Counted from the stretch's first letter, positions 36,501 through 49,300 are shown. The stretch is 64,000 bases of DNA from Casuarius casuarius (GCA_003342895.1 PTFA01000009.1:8514677-8578676); one strand, 5' to 3'. The notes: generated by a model from the letters alone, not told the origin. Translations and numbers: made by a program.

Positions 36501-39480
36501 AGTGAGCCATAAGTACAAACCCTTTAGTCAAAAGGAAAAAAACTGAGGGATCTTAAGGGACAGAACTCATCTCCTGCACTAGATGTTAAGCACAAAACCC
36601 ATCTGAAAAGTATATCACAGTTCTCTTGGAAAAATCTGCAATATCACAGGGTTTGCATATGAGCCTGTACATCTTTGACCTAAGCCAGCAAAACTAGGGC
36701 TACCCTCCAAAGCAAGCTTCTGCCAGCAAAATGCCAACACCTATGCGCTCAACATCAAAAGTATATAAAAGCCCATGCTTATAGCACCTTCTGATGACAA
36801 GAAAGCCTCACATACACTGGGATTGTTTTTCCGTGAGCAGTACAGGACAGCCAAAATGAGCAGATACCTGTGGAAAGCTCCAACACCAAAACTCTGAATT
36901 TTAGGAAGGGATTTAGCTTTATGGAAAAAAGGAACAAAAGAAAATATAGGTGCAGGTTAAGGTAATTTGTGGGCCAGGTAGGACTACCTTCCCCTTTTCT
37001 AAAAAAAGGGGCCAAACATTCAAGCCACTGTAAAGAAATAACAATGGAAATATTTACTCCCAGTTCACTTCTACAAACATTTCTGAAAAAATTAATTAGC
37101 ATCTGTTGTATATTTTGGAAAGCACCCCACCTGTGTTACCAGTTTATAAAGTTCTTTCCAGCATCATTGATACGTAAAAACGGTCAAATGCTTCATATAC
37201 CAAAGCACAAGTTGTTTCTAGTCTTAAAATAAAACCATCTGAGAAGGATTTACATAAATACTCTAGAAAAACCTGAAACCTACCGAACTATTTTCTTGTT
37301 ATGGTCAGGAAGATGGAAGCCAGTTCTTCCAAAAGCTTTTAAGAAAGCTTTCTCAAATGTCTTGAGAATGAACTGCAGAGACTCTTTTCAAAAAAAGGAC
37401 TTTCATCTCACAAGCAATGATGTGGAGGTATTTGAAGCAAATTACAGTTCACATTAAACTGCAACAAATCTTACTAAGGGGAAAAAACAAGGAAAAAATT
37501 ACTAAAGTTAGCATTGAGAGTGCCCTCAGAGCTCCCACCTCAAAGTCAAAGCAATATATCTATAAAGGTGAGATGAAATTACAACCTCTCTGCACACAGT
37601 AACAGCCTGGCTATTCATGAGCTGAAGCTGCTAACAAGACAGCAACAGTGCTATGAAGGTGCTGAGCCGAAGAAAGACAGCAGTTAATTCTAAGTCCAGC
37701 CAAGCTTGAAAGAGATGTTTTTCCTCCCTCCAAGAAATTATGGAAAGAGGGCTTAATAAAAACACTCTGAATTGTTCAGCTATCTCTCTGCTCCTGTCCT
37801 CAGTTTTATTGCACCCCCTGCAGCTCATCCTTTTCACCTTTGCAAGCTCAAGTTGCAACAGACAGCTATGAAGGAGCAGACCAGTGCTTCTGCAAAACAG
37901 AAAATGCCACCAAGACATCACTGGTCAGAAATTAGAGGACACTTTCTTCAGCTATTTTAAGGATATTGAAATGCTGTAGTGCAAGACAACAGTTTATCCT
38001 ATTAAAATTGTCAGCCTGTTTAGCCTATGTATTCTTGCAGAAGGTCACACACGTTAAAGCTGAGAGAAACAGAGGACTTAAATTTTCATTTGAGACAAAT
38101 GAAGTAATAACTACCTCTCGACAAGTCCTGGAAAAAATTCTTAGGATCCACTTTTTCCTGAGAAAGAGGCATCCTTCTGAAGGCAGGCTCACTCAGGTAT
38201 GCACTGCTGCTGAAAGCTGCTAACAGAGGAATACTAGAAGGATTAGATTCAAAGGGAAGGTTACCTGTTCAGTTTTTCTAAGTTCTCAAACACAGTTAAT
38301 AGCAACATTTTGTCTTTGTTTTAATCCCGGCATCTCCAAGGTAAAGAACCTCATGTAACCAGGAAAATTAACTTAAGCCGAGGTCTTGATGAATGGCAGC
38401 TTATCCAAAGTGGCCTTCTGAGAAGAAAGGAGAAACCACAAGGAAGCAAAGTGGTGATGGCTACCAGGACACCAACAAGGTGGGAGGAGAGGAAGTGCCA
38501 AAACAGTTACAAGCTCCTGAGTAACTGCTAAGTAAGCCTGCATCTCACTTAAGGCAGAAAGAGAAACTTCTAAATGTTTTTAATGTTCAATTATGTATAT
38601 GAACAGTGTTTTTCTGAAACACTACTCAACACTTCCAAATGTGGAAAATGCCTTTAACTGTGCTCACACTGCACTACCAGTGGATCACAAGGGTTGATCT
38701 GCCAGAGCACTGAGCAGCCTTCAAACCTATGTAAAACATTCATTGCTATTCTAGCCTGGTCTTTTCCACACCTAGTAAAGAATAAGCAAAAGCTGCAAGT
38801 CCATCTCAGTACTTATAGTTTAGTATCTTTCTTAAACTAACATCCCTCTGAGACATACTCATAAAGGATGGATTTCTAATACAGCTATACTTAAATCATG
38901 CAGTTGTAGCTCTGAGTTTACTGAATTATTTTGCACAACACCTTTGTGGATGGTATCAATGCAATTTTTATTTACAAAGAATGCCTCTTACAGAAGTGAT
39001 CAGTTTCTTCCCTTATTAATTACAATTAAAATATTCCTAAAAAAGCATTTCTTGAACAAAGCACTTCATCATCCATGCATGCTTAAGAATTCCAATTCAA
39101 AATGCTGCTCCAGCAGGCCACATTTAGTCAAGGAAAAATTAAAAAAATGGGCAAATATGAGCAGGTCACTCTCCACAGAGACTCAGCTGGAGTGATAAAT
39201 GGAGCACACACATTTCACACTCCACAGATTACCCACTGGCACTTGTTCCCTTTTCAGCCTTGCTGCCCATAGCACACAAAAAGCAGTACAAGCCCCCCAG
39301 AATTCCTTACAGCATTGCACACATTACACAGTGACTGATTTGTTTCATGAAGCCATTGCAGGCTTTTTCAACTCCCATCATGGACTAGACCAGAAGGGAA
39401 AGTGAGGTGCAAGTTGTGAGAAGGATCCAACCACAAAGCAGTTATTTCAGCTCTGTCAAGTACCATTCATCTGAAGTGAC
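33536..39480. other. noncoding DNA, no gene recognised
   Basis: AT-rich unique-looking sequence. A run of 12 T lies at 36,455-36,466. Open frames reach 107 codons (minus, 36,779-37,102), overlapped by an 87-codon plus frame; no domain is recognised. A tatataaaag-like string at about 36,760-36,772 resembles a TATA box but has no supporting promoter context. Confidence 0.7.
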
Positions 39481-39585
39481 AGTGAATCATTTTCCTCTGT
39501 CACTCACGTCAGCTGAAATGTCACTCATTAGCAAGAATGTAAGCAACTAATATTTCTCCCTAACTTTTCTGCCATCTAATAGAGG
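39481..39585 (+). mobile_element. possible L2 LINE 3'-region scrap
   Basis: TCAGCTGAAATGTCAC at 39,509-39,524 differs by one base from the L2 phrase 'tcagctcaaatgtcac'. About 40 bases later a ccctaac and ccatctaatagag stretch resembles the next L2 landmarks 'ccctgaccaccctatctaaaatag'. The match is made from memory. L2 relics of this age are known in bird genomes as short diverged pieces. Confidence 0.35.
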
Positions 39586-39769
39586 TTAATCCTAGGGCTT
39601 CCAAGGACTCAGGACTTTCTTCCTACAGTGACCTTTAACTGCTTTGAAACTGCTGTGAGATCTAGGAGAGCAAAGAAAAGAGAAAGACTGCCATACATGT
39701 TTTTTTCCTGCTCTTGAGCAGCTGCCTGTTATCTCTCAGGAAGCAGCTATGCAAGGAACCATGGAATAA

Positions 39770-39935
39770 AAGGGATGACAAAACTTCCTGGAGGAAGCCT
39801 AGGGGGAAACGCACAACCACTGCAGGGAAAATGCAACAGTGAGGGCAAGGGACAGAAAAAAGCTGCTGGAGGAGAGGGGGAGAATATGCAGGAGGAGGAA
39901 AATAGGCAAGAACGGGAAAGACAGGGGCCAAAACC
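39770..39935. other. purine-rich (GA-rich) tract on plus strand
   Basis: The plus strand is dominated by G and A over about 160 bases, with blocks such as gctggaggagagggggagaa and ggaggaggaaaataggc. Chance open frames of about 60 and 91 codons occur on both strands because stops are rare in such composition. Such tracts can form triplex-like structures, but nothing here shows that it does. Confidence 0.6.
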
Positions 39936-39956
39936 AATTTCTATTCCTTTTGAGAC

Positions 39957-40004
39957 CTGAATAGGTCCTATTCAGTTTCAACAGTATAGGTTAGAATAGG
40001 TTAG
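39957..40004. repeat. TAGG palindrome and 10-bp tandem pair
   Basis: CTGAATAGG at 39,957-39,965 and CCTATTCAG at 39,967-39,975 form a perfect 9-bp inverted repeat around a single T. Ten bases later ataggttaga is repeated exactly twice at 39,985-39,994 and 39,995-40,004. Three ATAGG copies therefore lie within 40 bases, directly after the GA-rich tract. Confidence 0.7.
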
Positions 40005-42374
40005 ACTTGAATTCTTAACTTTTGTTACTGGTCTTCTCTACACTTCCCTGTACGCCCTTGGAAAAAAAAAAGATCTCCATACTTACCTCTTAGCAGCTTA
40101 ATAACATCTGAGGAAAATGAAAAGATCTGAAGCAAGACAGAATTTAAACAGAAATCTCTTATGAAACTGGTGATATCTTACAGATGCAAAACGATGCTAT
40201 TTTCAGCTACTTAACCGTCTACACCATAGCTCCCTGACAGAACTAGAAGTATAAATCAGTTTCTGAATTTTTAAAGCATCATTAAGAAACAAAACCAGGA
40301 AACGACTTTCCTCAACATTTACTGTTATCAAATTTACAAAGTGATACCAGATAAATATTTTAGGTTGTTACGGCTCTGTGGCCAACATGGTGGCAAAGCT
40401 GCAGGATCCACTGTCTTCTTAAAGTAGTCTTGTAAGAACAGCAGGTACCTAGAGGTGTCCACTGCAGCAGACTGTTTAGGATCCTCCTGGCTCATTTCTA
40501 GTGCCTGAAGAAACTCTGGTGAGACCTCTGCTTACTACTTTCAGGACCCATCTGCAATACTCAACACCACAAATCAAATTTTATGTAGCTTCTGCTGCCA
40601 TGATAAATCCCCATTTTATAGTTTGTGTAAGATATCAGCTCCAGTAAATGGCAATTCTATTTTACGATAGAAGAAGAAAAGTTTGTAATGATCTGCCTAA
40701 TGATAGCATCTCATGAGAAATTTCACATTACAACAATAAAATGCCTGTTTGTTTTAATCTTTTACTACTCTCTGGGGCCTCATTGACACTCTGTATTGAA
40801 TAGAATTCACACACTCTGTGAAGGTTTCATATCTGTCAGCCCCATATTATTTAATAGATTTTTCTCTTTAAAAGTACTTTGTAGCTTGGATTTTTTTCCC
40901 CATTTCCCATGATACCATGCAACAGTACTGAAAACCCCAGGCAAAAGAGACATCTTTTACACTAAAATATCAAGGGGATGGAGTTCCAGGAAACAGCATC
41001 CATTATCCATAGATAAGATGCTTTTCAGTCTTTGCTATCACAGGTAGTGGAAGTGGTTACTTGTACCTCAGTTTGAAATGATGAAAGCGAAGAGAAAGGA
41101 TTAGATGTCAAAATACTTTAAGTATATGCCTTTGATCAGGATCAAAATCAAGACTGAACTTTAAATATAATGCACTAATACATTTCAGCAGTCTTTTGAA
41201 GCAGAAAAAACTACATTCATGAAGATGTAACACTGTTGCTATGAATGGGATAGCAGAGCAGATGTCTTATTCTTTTCCTAATTTGGTAAACCCACCATGC
41301 TTTCGGCTCTTGCTTTAGTTGACTTCCTGCTTTTAACAGGTCCGCATGACCCGCATCCTGCTTACAATCTGTAATGCTAGCACTGAGATCTTACTCCCAT
41401 TTTTTACACCTCTATTGCAAACAAATCTGGTTATACTGTGACCCCTTACAAAGGTGATTTACTTAATTTTAATCCATTTTCTAAGGTAGACTCAGTTTTG
41501 TACCATGCTCTACTGTCTTACACATTAGAAAAACATTAGGAAAACAATGTCCCTTCTCCTAGGTCATACAGTACCTTGCAGCTATTTAAAACACAGTAAT
41601 ATCAAACAATCAAGACAATGGGATTGTATAGTTACATAGGTTTGCCCTAAACAATTTGATTACAACCAATTACTTCAAAAGCAGTTGAATAAAACAAGAA
41701 ATTCCTGTTACCTGCCAGTTACCAGGCCACTAAAATTTTGAGAAGCACGCAGAAGAATAATCTGAAATTCAGAAGAAAACAAAAGGATTCTTGAAGGCCA
41801 TTTCATGCAAAAAATCCAACACAGAAATCCTTAGCAGATTATAATTGCCACTCAATCCCAGAACACAGAAATCTTGACAAGCTAAACAGAGTAAGAAAGT
41901 TTGAAAATGAGTGAATGATCCCACTACTTCGAAAACTAAGAATGAAGAAATATAAAGAAGGTAACTGTAAAGCAAAGACTAAGGCACTAACTAGGTCACA
42001 TCAGAATAAGTCAAATCAAAGCATCAAGGTCACTACAAATATTCTCAAGATAGCCATAAAGTAAATAAATTAGTAGTACCAACAGACTTAAATACTGGAA
42101 AGTCAGCATACTTATTAGTATATATTAGTAATAGTACAAGGATAAGTTCTGTACAAGTTCAATCACAAAAAAACCTTCTCAGAAAAATGTTCCAAGTTAT
42201 AGATACTTGCTTAACAGACAACTTTGGTGAAAGCCTGGAATGAAGTATGCTATTTAAACAAAAGAAAAAGAAAGCTGCTCTTTGAAGTCCATAGTGATTT
42301 TTCAGGGAGTTCACTCAGAATATGCACAAAATACCTGTAGCCATCCCAACAAGACAGTCATGTGAACAAAAATG
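40005..42374. other. noncoding DNA, nothing recognised
   Basis: AT-rich unique-looking sequence with only short frames (68 codons or fewer) and no domain. The stretch at 40,370-40,560 is slightly GC-richer with no recognised family. Confidence 0.7.
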
Positions 42375-42414
42375 GAAATGACTATCAAGTGAAATGACTA
42401 TCAAGTGAAATGAC
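42375..42414. repeat. 16-bp tandem repeat, about 2.5 copies
   Basis: The unit gaaatgactatcaagt occurs exactly at 42,375-42,390 and 42,391-42,406, followed by half a copy to 42,414. The absence of mismatches suggests a recent local duplication. Confidence 0.9.
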
Positions 42415-42783
42415 AATATTGGCTAGAGTATAAGAGAATGGGCCAAGAACTCAGACACAGGCAATTATAAAGATCATAGTGCTACAGTTTAAAAACAAAG
42501 CAGTGTGAAAGAATAGAACAGCATGCCTGAGCCAGAAAAATATTGCCGATAGTAATAAAATAGACATTGTATTTCTATGTGGTCCTTCCTATGATTAGAA
42601 AATTGTTCACTTGCTTCAGTTTCAAGGAGTGAATGCATTTGTTGACATTTTTAAACATGCATTTTCCACAGAGGAGTTTGCACTCTATGGTTTTGTCAGT
42701 GCCTGCAGCTGATCAGTATACAAAGGCATTTACACTCAGAATACTCTACCCTTCACATCATGAAAGAAAATTACATAGGTAAC

Positions 42784-42824
42784 TTTATGCTCATGTTACC
42801 TCATGAAAGTAACATGAGCATAAA
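42784..42824. repeat. perfect 16-bp inverted repeat (hairpin)
   Basis: TTTATGCTCATGTTAC at 42,784-42,799 is the exact reverse complement of GTAACATGAGCATAAA at 42,809-42,824, with a 9-base spacer ctcatgaaa. As RNA this would be a 16-bp stem. It is shorter than a typical microRNA precursor, which usually has a stem near 25-30 bp, so I do not call a microRNA. A second inverted repeat, AGCTTAT/ATAAGCT, follows at 42,852-42,870. Confidence 0.9.
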
Positions 42825-42870
42825 CTAATGTTGTGCTTATAACAAGCATAAAGCTTATGTTATATAAGCT

Positions 42871-44804
42871 GTCTTACATATGTTCTTCAGCTAAAGTTAC
42901 ACTATTAATTTCTGCTCTTGTGCAAAAATGATGTAAAGTCGCCAACATTGGAGAAAACCTTAAAACTACTATCAAAATTTTCTCTGAATAAACCCAGAAA
43001 TTCACAAATTCGTTTTCTTAGACTAAGCTGCATTAAAAAAAGGCAGGCCAGAGCTCAGGAGAAGCTGGCATGTGCCTTGGTTTACTACCATATTCTCAAG
43101 CTCCAGCACAGACCAGAAAAATACCCTATTTAAAAAAAACAAACTTGCTGTTGATACTGGCAAAAAATATTCTGTGCCAATTCCACTGTAAATGAACATG
43201 AATGGCATGGTAACAGATTAACTGTCTAGGGACCGCTGAAAAGCGCCACCTTAAACTGACCAACTTGAACTAAGAATTCCTGCAGTTATCAAATTTATCC
43301 TGAAATTGTTTTGTTCCCTGAAGGTTTTCAAAGTGTTAAAAATTAGCAGCATATTAAGTCCTTCCAGATCATTTCCTCCACTCCAACTAAAAGAAAACCA
43401 CAAGCCAGTTTAATGGGAAATGTATTTTATGTAGCTCCTAATAGAAGAATTTTTCCATGGCATATTTGAGACTTATTATATTTAAACAATTACTGAGACA
43501 CTTAGCTCTAGGAGTATGATTCTCAAAAACAGTGGTGATTTGGGTAATCATTATGATGGACATTCATTCAGGTTTGAAATAGTAACACTAAGAGATAAGT
43601 ACTTCAGGACTGAATAGCTGCTTTCAACAGTTTTAATTATTACACATCAAGAAGTTTAGCTGACATTAACCTTTAATATAATCCTAATATTTCTAATGAA
43701 AATTACTATGTACCTCACTCACACAAGTACACTTCGCAATTTTAAGCATTCTTCTAGTAAGAACTTTCTATAATGACTATAGATTCCAACCTTGTAAAGG
43801 TAGCAATTTGTTCAGTGTTTGCCACAAAGAGTTCTTTGCCAGTTGTAAAAAAGGACTGAAGTATATGACAACTCAAAAAATGAAGTCGGCAGCTAAAGAA
43901 ATGACTTTGTTCTGCACTGTTGCCTTCCATAATTATATAAATATAATCCACAAAATTCACATTAGCCATAGCATTCTGCTTTACATTAAAATTGGCTTTT
44001 GACAGAGACTGCAGTTCTTCCCCCTTTCTGTCCTAGTCCACAGCACTATTGATCACTACCTTTCTTGCAAAGTTCTAAATAACCAGAAGAAATACTATCA
44101 ACAGTAAGATTAAGTCATATTCAGAGATCAAACTAAGCCTTTCCAGAGGAAAAATATCAGCTGCAGCTTCTTGAAGTCAGAATAAAGACAGGTAAAAAGC
44201 AGAACACACAAAATCTTTCTCCTTAACTAGAAACTAACCTAACAGTTGGAATAAGATATAAGCCAGATCTCAGTGGCATAAATGAGAACTTCACTGCTTG
44301 GCTCACAGACAAGATTTCTGGAACACATGTATCACATCATACTGTGTCATAAAGGAATTAAAACAGGTAAATAAAATGAACTTCATTTTAAGTATTAGCT
44401 ATTTAAAAGTCATATTTTTCTATTGTTAAAATTTCCACAAGTTGCATAATTACATGCAGAATCATAAACGTTCTGACAGTTACACAAATAAAACATGGTT
44501 AAAATTATGAATGTGAGCAACATATTAAAATTATCCATTAGTAGTTCAATATGCAAGATTTTTAGCATAAAAGCATGTTTAAAATTATAATTTATTTACC
44601 AATGTTGTGAAATGATCCTTGAGAAAAGCCGGGTAAAGTAGAAGTTTTAAGAACACTATTTTAGAACACTTCAGCAGCAAATCACTGCCTTGGTAAAGAA
44701 ACAGAATTAGACAAGTAAGTATTTTCATTGAGAATTAGTATGCATTACCATGAACAATGAGAACTGGAATGAAGATACTCACCCTGTCTGATACAGGTGT
44801 TGAA
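42871..44804. other. noncoding DNA, nothing recognised
   Basis: AT-rich unique-looking sequence. Open frames of 71 codons or fewer occur on both strands and overlap each other. No repeat family is recognised. Confidence 0.7.
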
Positions 44805-44833
44805 AGATTCATGCAAGATTCATGCAAGATTCA
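44805..44833. repeat. 11-bp tandem repeat, about 2.6 copies
   Basis: The unit agattcatgca is repeated exactly at 44,805-44,815 and 44,816-44,826, with seven further bases matching to 44,833. This is a short local duplication. Confidence 0.85.
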
Positions 44834-46020
44834 CAATTCAGAAAGACAAATTTCAAGAGAGAACAAAAAAATAAGAAAAACAGACAAGGGGAGAGGATGT
44901 TTCTCACTAGGTATAGTAAATTTGAACAGTTCATAGCCTGGTCAAAGTTACTCATCATAGCAATAAAACAAAAATAATGTTGCCTTCTGAAGCAACTTAT
45001 TCTTTGGCTGGATTTTTTTATGCATCAAGCTGAGCATTGCCACATTTGCTTGGATACAGATGCATTTTGCTTTGGATACATCTGGGCTCAATTTAGTTTC
45101 CATAATTCTGAAGATTAGACCAACTACAGTACACCAGAAGGCAGTTAATAGGCTTTAAGACCACTTACCTATCAGACCAAGATTCCTCAAGTGAAAAGAA
45201 TGAATAGCTTTTTCTAGTTTTATAGTTAGACTATTTTACTACTTTAGGAACAAATATTCCAGGAAAAAAAAAAAATGCTTCAACTAGGAAGGTGACATCC
45301 AATATCACATCCTATTCCTTTACAGAAAGCTGATGTTTCAGTACTGTAGACTTCAGAAGTGTAAGAAAGAGGGAAGCATGCTGATTGGGGGTGCTGCCAT
45401 TACGAACAACCGAAATCAAGATGGTTTGGCCTTGAATCACCATAATGCATTTTAAAAATAGTTTTACAGTTCTCATGTTTTGCCCTCCACCTTCTGTAAG
45501 GTTACATTATCCCAGAACTGCCAGAAAGTTCTGCTTTGTTAACAGTTTTATTTTAACAGAGATTCTAACAAGCAAAATTTATTATTTCAGATATATTCTT
45601 TGAAGAAATAAATCTTTCAATACAAGCTTTTTGAAAATGCTGCAAGAATTTAAGGCTTTTTAAGCTGACAAAAGTAACACCTTGCTGAGAAATTACACAA
45701 GTGACATCTCATCACAAGTCCCAGAATAATTCAGATTTTATTGAAAACATCTAGCTGACACTTGCACACATCCAATGAGATATTCACATGGCAGACCCAA
45801 CAAAAGCAGGAGCTACATCTCAAAGAAATACTCTTCTGGAAAAGCATTCACATGGCAAAAGGACAGGAGTAAGCACTGAAATCTTGACTCTTCGCTCGCA
45901 GAATAAACAGGAATTTGTACTATGTTTAAGGAAAAAACCCTCTAAATAATTTAATCCAGGGACAATCTGTTCATTACCATCAGTGTATTGTGCATGTAGT
46001 CTCACTATACATACACATGC
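44834..46020. other. noncoding DNA, nothing recognised
   Basis: AT-rich sequence. At about 45,049-45,091 an imperfect duplication is visible (gcttggatacagatgcatttt, then gctttggatacatctgg). A run of 12 A lies at 45,264-45,275. Confidence 0.65.
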
Positions 46021-46320
46021 TGTGTAGGTGGAATCTCCCAAATGCAAAGCTATAAACCGTTCTGCTCCTAAAGCGCCTGGCTGCAGGCCACATCAGGATC
46101 CCCTCAGCAATGCTAGCAATCTCCATCAATGCTTTGGGCCTGCTCCAGCAGTACATTGTTTTTTTGTGATACCAACCCCAAGGCTTGCCACAGGGTCCCT
46201 CCCTGCAGAAACCCCCCCAAGGAAGGGCTGCCCAGGAGAAGGCATCTCTGCCAGGGCACCCAGAAGCCAGGTGTTGGGCAGAGCCACAGCAGACAGTCAG
46301 GTTTAATCCCAACCCTCAAG
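46021..46320. other. GC-richer patch with overlapping frames, unknown
   Basis: The most conspicuous GC-richer block in the middle of the window. Five open frames of 66-110 codons overlap here on both strands, which reflects few stops in GC-rich DNA rather than a gene. The sequence has few CpGs, so it is not a CpG island. It could be an exapted or unrecognised repeat, or an untranslated exon. No splice-bounded conserved frame is apparent. Confidence 0.35.
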
Positions 46321-49300
46321 AAAAAATTTTATTTGCTCTTTGCCATGGAGCATGTGTACATATACGGAATAGAGAGGGCAAAGACTTGATTTCACCAACT
46401 GTAGATATCTAAGAGTAAGCATTGCTTGTTGCACACTCCAAAACCACGCAAGCTACTATTCCTTTTGCAGTGTTGGAAGAGAGAACAAAAGTTCAGTGGA
46501 AAAATGCCTTCCAGAACAGAAAAAGCTTCTGAAAACCATGGCCCTCCCTAAGTTCTGTCTTTGAAAAAAAACTGCTGTAGCAGCATGCAGCTTAGAAATG
46601 AAGATTAAGCCAGCTTTCCCTAAAAATACATGTTAGAACCGAAGCACCATTAGAACACATGATTCCTGCTACAGGATTTGGAACTGCCAAGCAGCATTAG
46701 GGGTGCACAGAAGAAATTCAAGCTCTAGACCTCTCCTAGTTGCATCAGAAAGAGTGAATGGCACAATTTGGTACTCTGCATGCTAAAGTGGTAGGTAGAT
46801 ACTGAAGAATAAAATAAGCTGCCCATACTCAACGGTCTTCCTTACAGTAGCTACTTACTCAATTGAGGGAGCATTCTAGATCTGCACTGCAGGACAGCCA
46901 AAAGAAATTGCACCCAGTGTCAGCAGCCACAACCATCCTCACTTAAAGTTTTTATGATCAACTAGTGTTAGTCATCAGGAGGATTTCAGATAAAATAGTT
47001 CTATTTTCAGATAGAATATCTCAGTTAAAATGGTTTACTGGCTGCCTTTTATAAGGTAAAGTAAAACACCTAGTAGCAGTTATTGAGATACACCCAAGTT
47101 AACCTTTCATTGATGGCCAGTTCTCAGAAGCAAAAGGGTCAACAAAAAGCTAATCACAAAAATACCTAAGCCATTAAAAAAATGCAAGTTATTCCAGTTT
47201 ACCAAAATCTTTATCTACAGTATCTATTCCTTCCTCCCCCCTACCCACCTAATAGAGGACACCACTCAGGGAAAATTTGCAAGCTAGTTTTACTGAAGTA
47301 AAATACACTTAGAGTTAATTAAAACAATTAGCAAAATAATAACTAAAAAGTCTCATTTTTCTCTTTCTGCATGGGGAGTAAACCTGATCATATTGCTTTC
47401 ATTATTTGTTCAAGTACATACAGAGCAGCTATGTAGTTGCACAAAACAAAAAAAACACCAATGTAGACCCAATACTATGAACAAACAGGCCACAGACCCT
47501 AAATGAACAGCTGCTGCACTCTGTCTCTAAGCCTTCTGCAACACCATTAATAAAAATAACAGCTCACTAACCTCAACTACATTTATAGAGAGACCATTTA
47601 ACGGTACGCACCATGGTCAGCTTACAAACAACAAGCAGCCCCCACACCCAAAGCCCCTCCATTATTTCCCCCTCCAAGTCTCAAAAACTTCCCTGCTTCA
47701 GGAGCAGACCTTACCACGTCCCTGTGCAGAGTCCACTACCACCACCCAGCAGCTTGCAGAAGACCAAACTACAGCTGTGCCTGGTCTTTGCTTTCATAGC
47801 TTGCAGGGTGGGGCCTGCTCACATGGTGCCCCCACAGGTCCTCTAACTCATTGTCAACACCTGTGCTAATTTCAGGGCAGGAAAGATTAACTCCTTCCTA
47901 GCTGGTCCAGGAGCAAGGCCTATGGAAGAAGCATGATGTCTTTAGTCATCCTCATAGGCTGATGAGGTGTATTGGTGCTGAATGACAGTTCTGCCTCAAA
48001 AGGAAGAAATTTAGCCTGAAAACCTTCAGGTATAATATAGAAAGATATTAAGAAATATCATGTATATCATTAACCTTCAAGCACTAGCAAAATGTGCCTA
48101 GGTTAGACCAATGATACCAGACTTGCACTTTTGTAGGATGAAATTAAATCCCATCAGATCCTTAGCTATAAGGTATGCCCGACAATACCTAATTGTCGGC
48201 AAATCTTCTGCCCACCTGAAAGGTTCGTAAAGGGAGTTCTTAAAGAGAGCAGGCAAGGAAATGCCCATACTGAGGCAGGACAGCTATTCCATCATACCAT
48301 GAGATTTTGAAGTGCAAACAGTGGCACCCTGCCACCAGCACGTGACTTCCTTACCAAAACCACAGTACACACTAAATTTACCACATGCCTACTACAAACA
48401 AGCAAAACTAGAGTTAAGTGAGATTGATCAGATCTTAGGCACTGCTGCAGGGGAGCACAGATTCTTATGTCTTTTCCCGAGTCCTTGTGTTGTTTCTTAA
48501 CGTAGTTAGGCCTATGTTTTTTTCTTTTCCTCCTGAACTCCAGCTAACACTCTCCACAAAGGCACCTCTCCACAGAGGCACCATCTTCCATCCAGTCAGA
48601 GGCTGCAATAAAAAGTCAGTTCTCACTTTGCAATTTCTTTCTCTTACTGCAGTTTCCAGACTGTGTCAATCTATTTTATTATCACTGTGATGTAGTTTTT
48701 TTACAAGGTCAGCTTTTTCTCAGATCCTTGCTGGCAGCTCTCTGGCTGTGCTGTTTTGGGACCTACAGTGCTATCTGAGTGTCTCCCACTGATTATGTGA
48801 AGTGCACTGCAACCTGCAATGCAGGTTTGCAGCAACCTGTGCTGCAAACAACTTTCAAGAACCTCTAGCCACTGGTCCCCAGGGTGGGTCAAGAAGGCAT
48901 CAGGGCAAGAGGGGATCTCAGGATCCTCAGCAGCCAGCATGGTCAGCAAGTACCCACCCAGAGCTACTCCTAGAAAAAGCAGAGGACTGAAACTTATCTA
49001 AAATCTCAGACCGCTGGGAATTAAGGGCCTAGCTAGGCTCTTTCAGTTGTGAGTAGGAGAAAGAATTGAACAGCTGATTTCCCTACACAGCCAGAATAGA
49101 GTGACGGAACTGATACCTCCCTCATTTTACACGCTGGATGAATGGGGAAAACTCACAGTGAGGAAGCAGACAACCAGGTTTCAGGATCCTCCTTGGCTTC
49201 CACCAGTATCTGCTGTCTCCCATATGACACTGCCAGAAAACAGACACTTCTCATTCTTTTCTTTTTTTTGAACCTGGATCACTGTGCAGAATAGAAACTA

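Noticed and set aside
36758..36785. TATA-box-like string
   Set aside because: TATAAAA strings are frequent in AT-rich DNA. No initiator, CpG island or downstream frame supports a promoter.
39662..39981. Leucine/serine-rich frames on minus strand and glutamate/glycine-rich frame on plus strand
   Set aside because: These are direct readings of the GA-rich tract and its complement, that is, low-complexity translation.
46028..46412. Several 66-110 codon frames on both strands
   Set aside because: A GC-richer, stop-poor block gives frames on both strands at once. No frame shows conserved-looking motifs.
48176..48202. Small hairpin CCGACAAT/ATTGTCGG
   Set aside because: An 8-bp stem with a 5-base loop is expected by chance many times in this much sequence, and no T-tract or other context gives it a role.
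49117..49200. Reverse MIR-like phrase cctcattttaca...gggaaaactcacagtgagg
   Set aside because: Only scattered landmarks match and the tRNA-related part is absent, so it is weaker than the pair at 62.3 kb.
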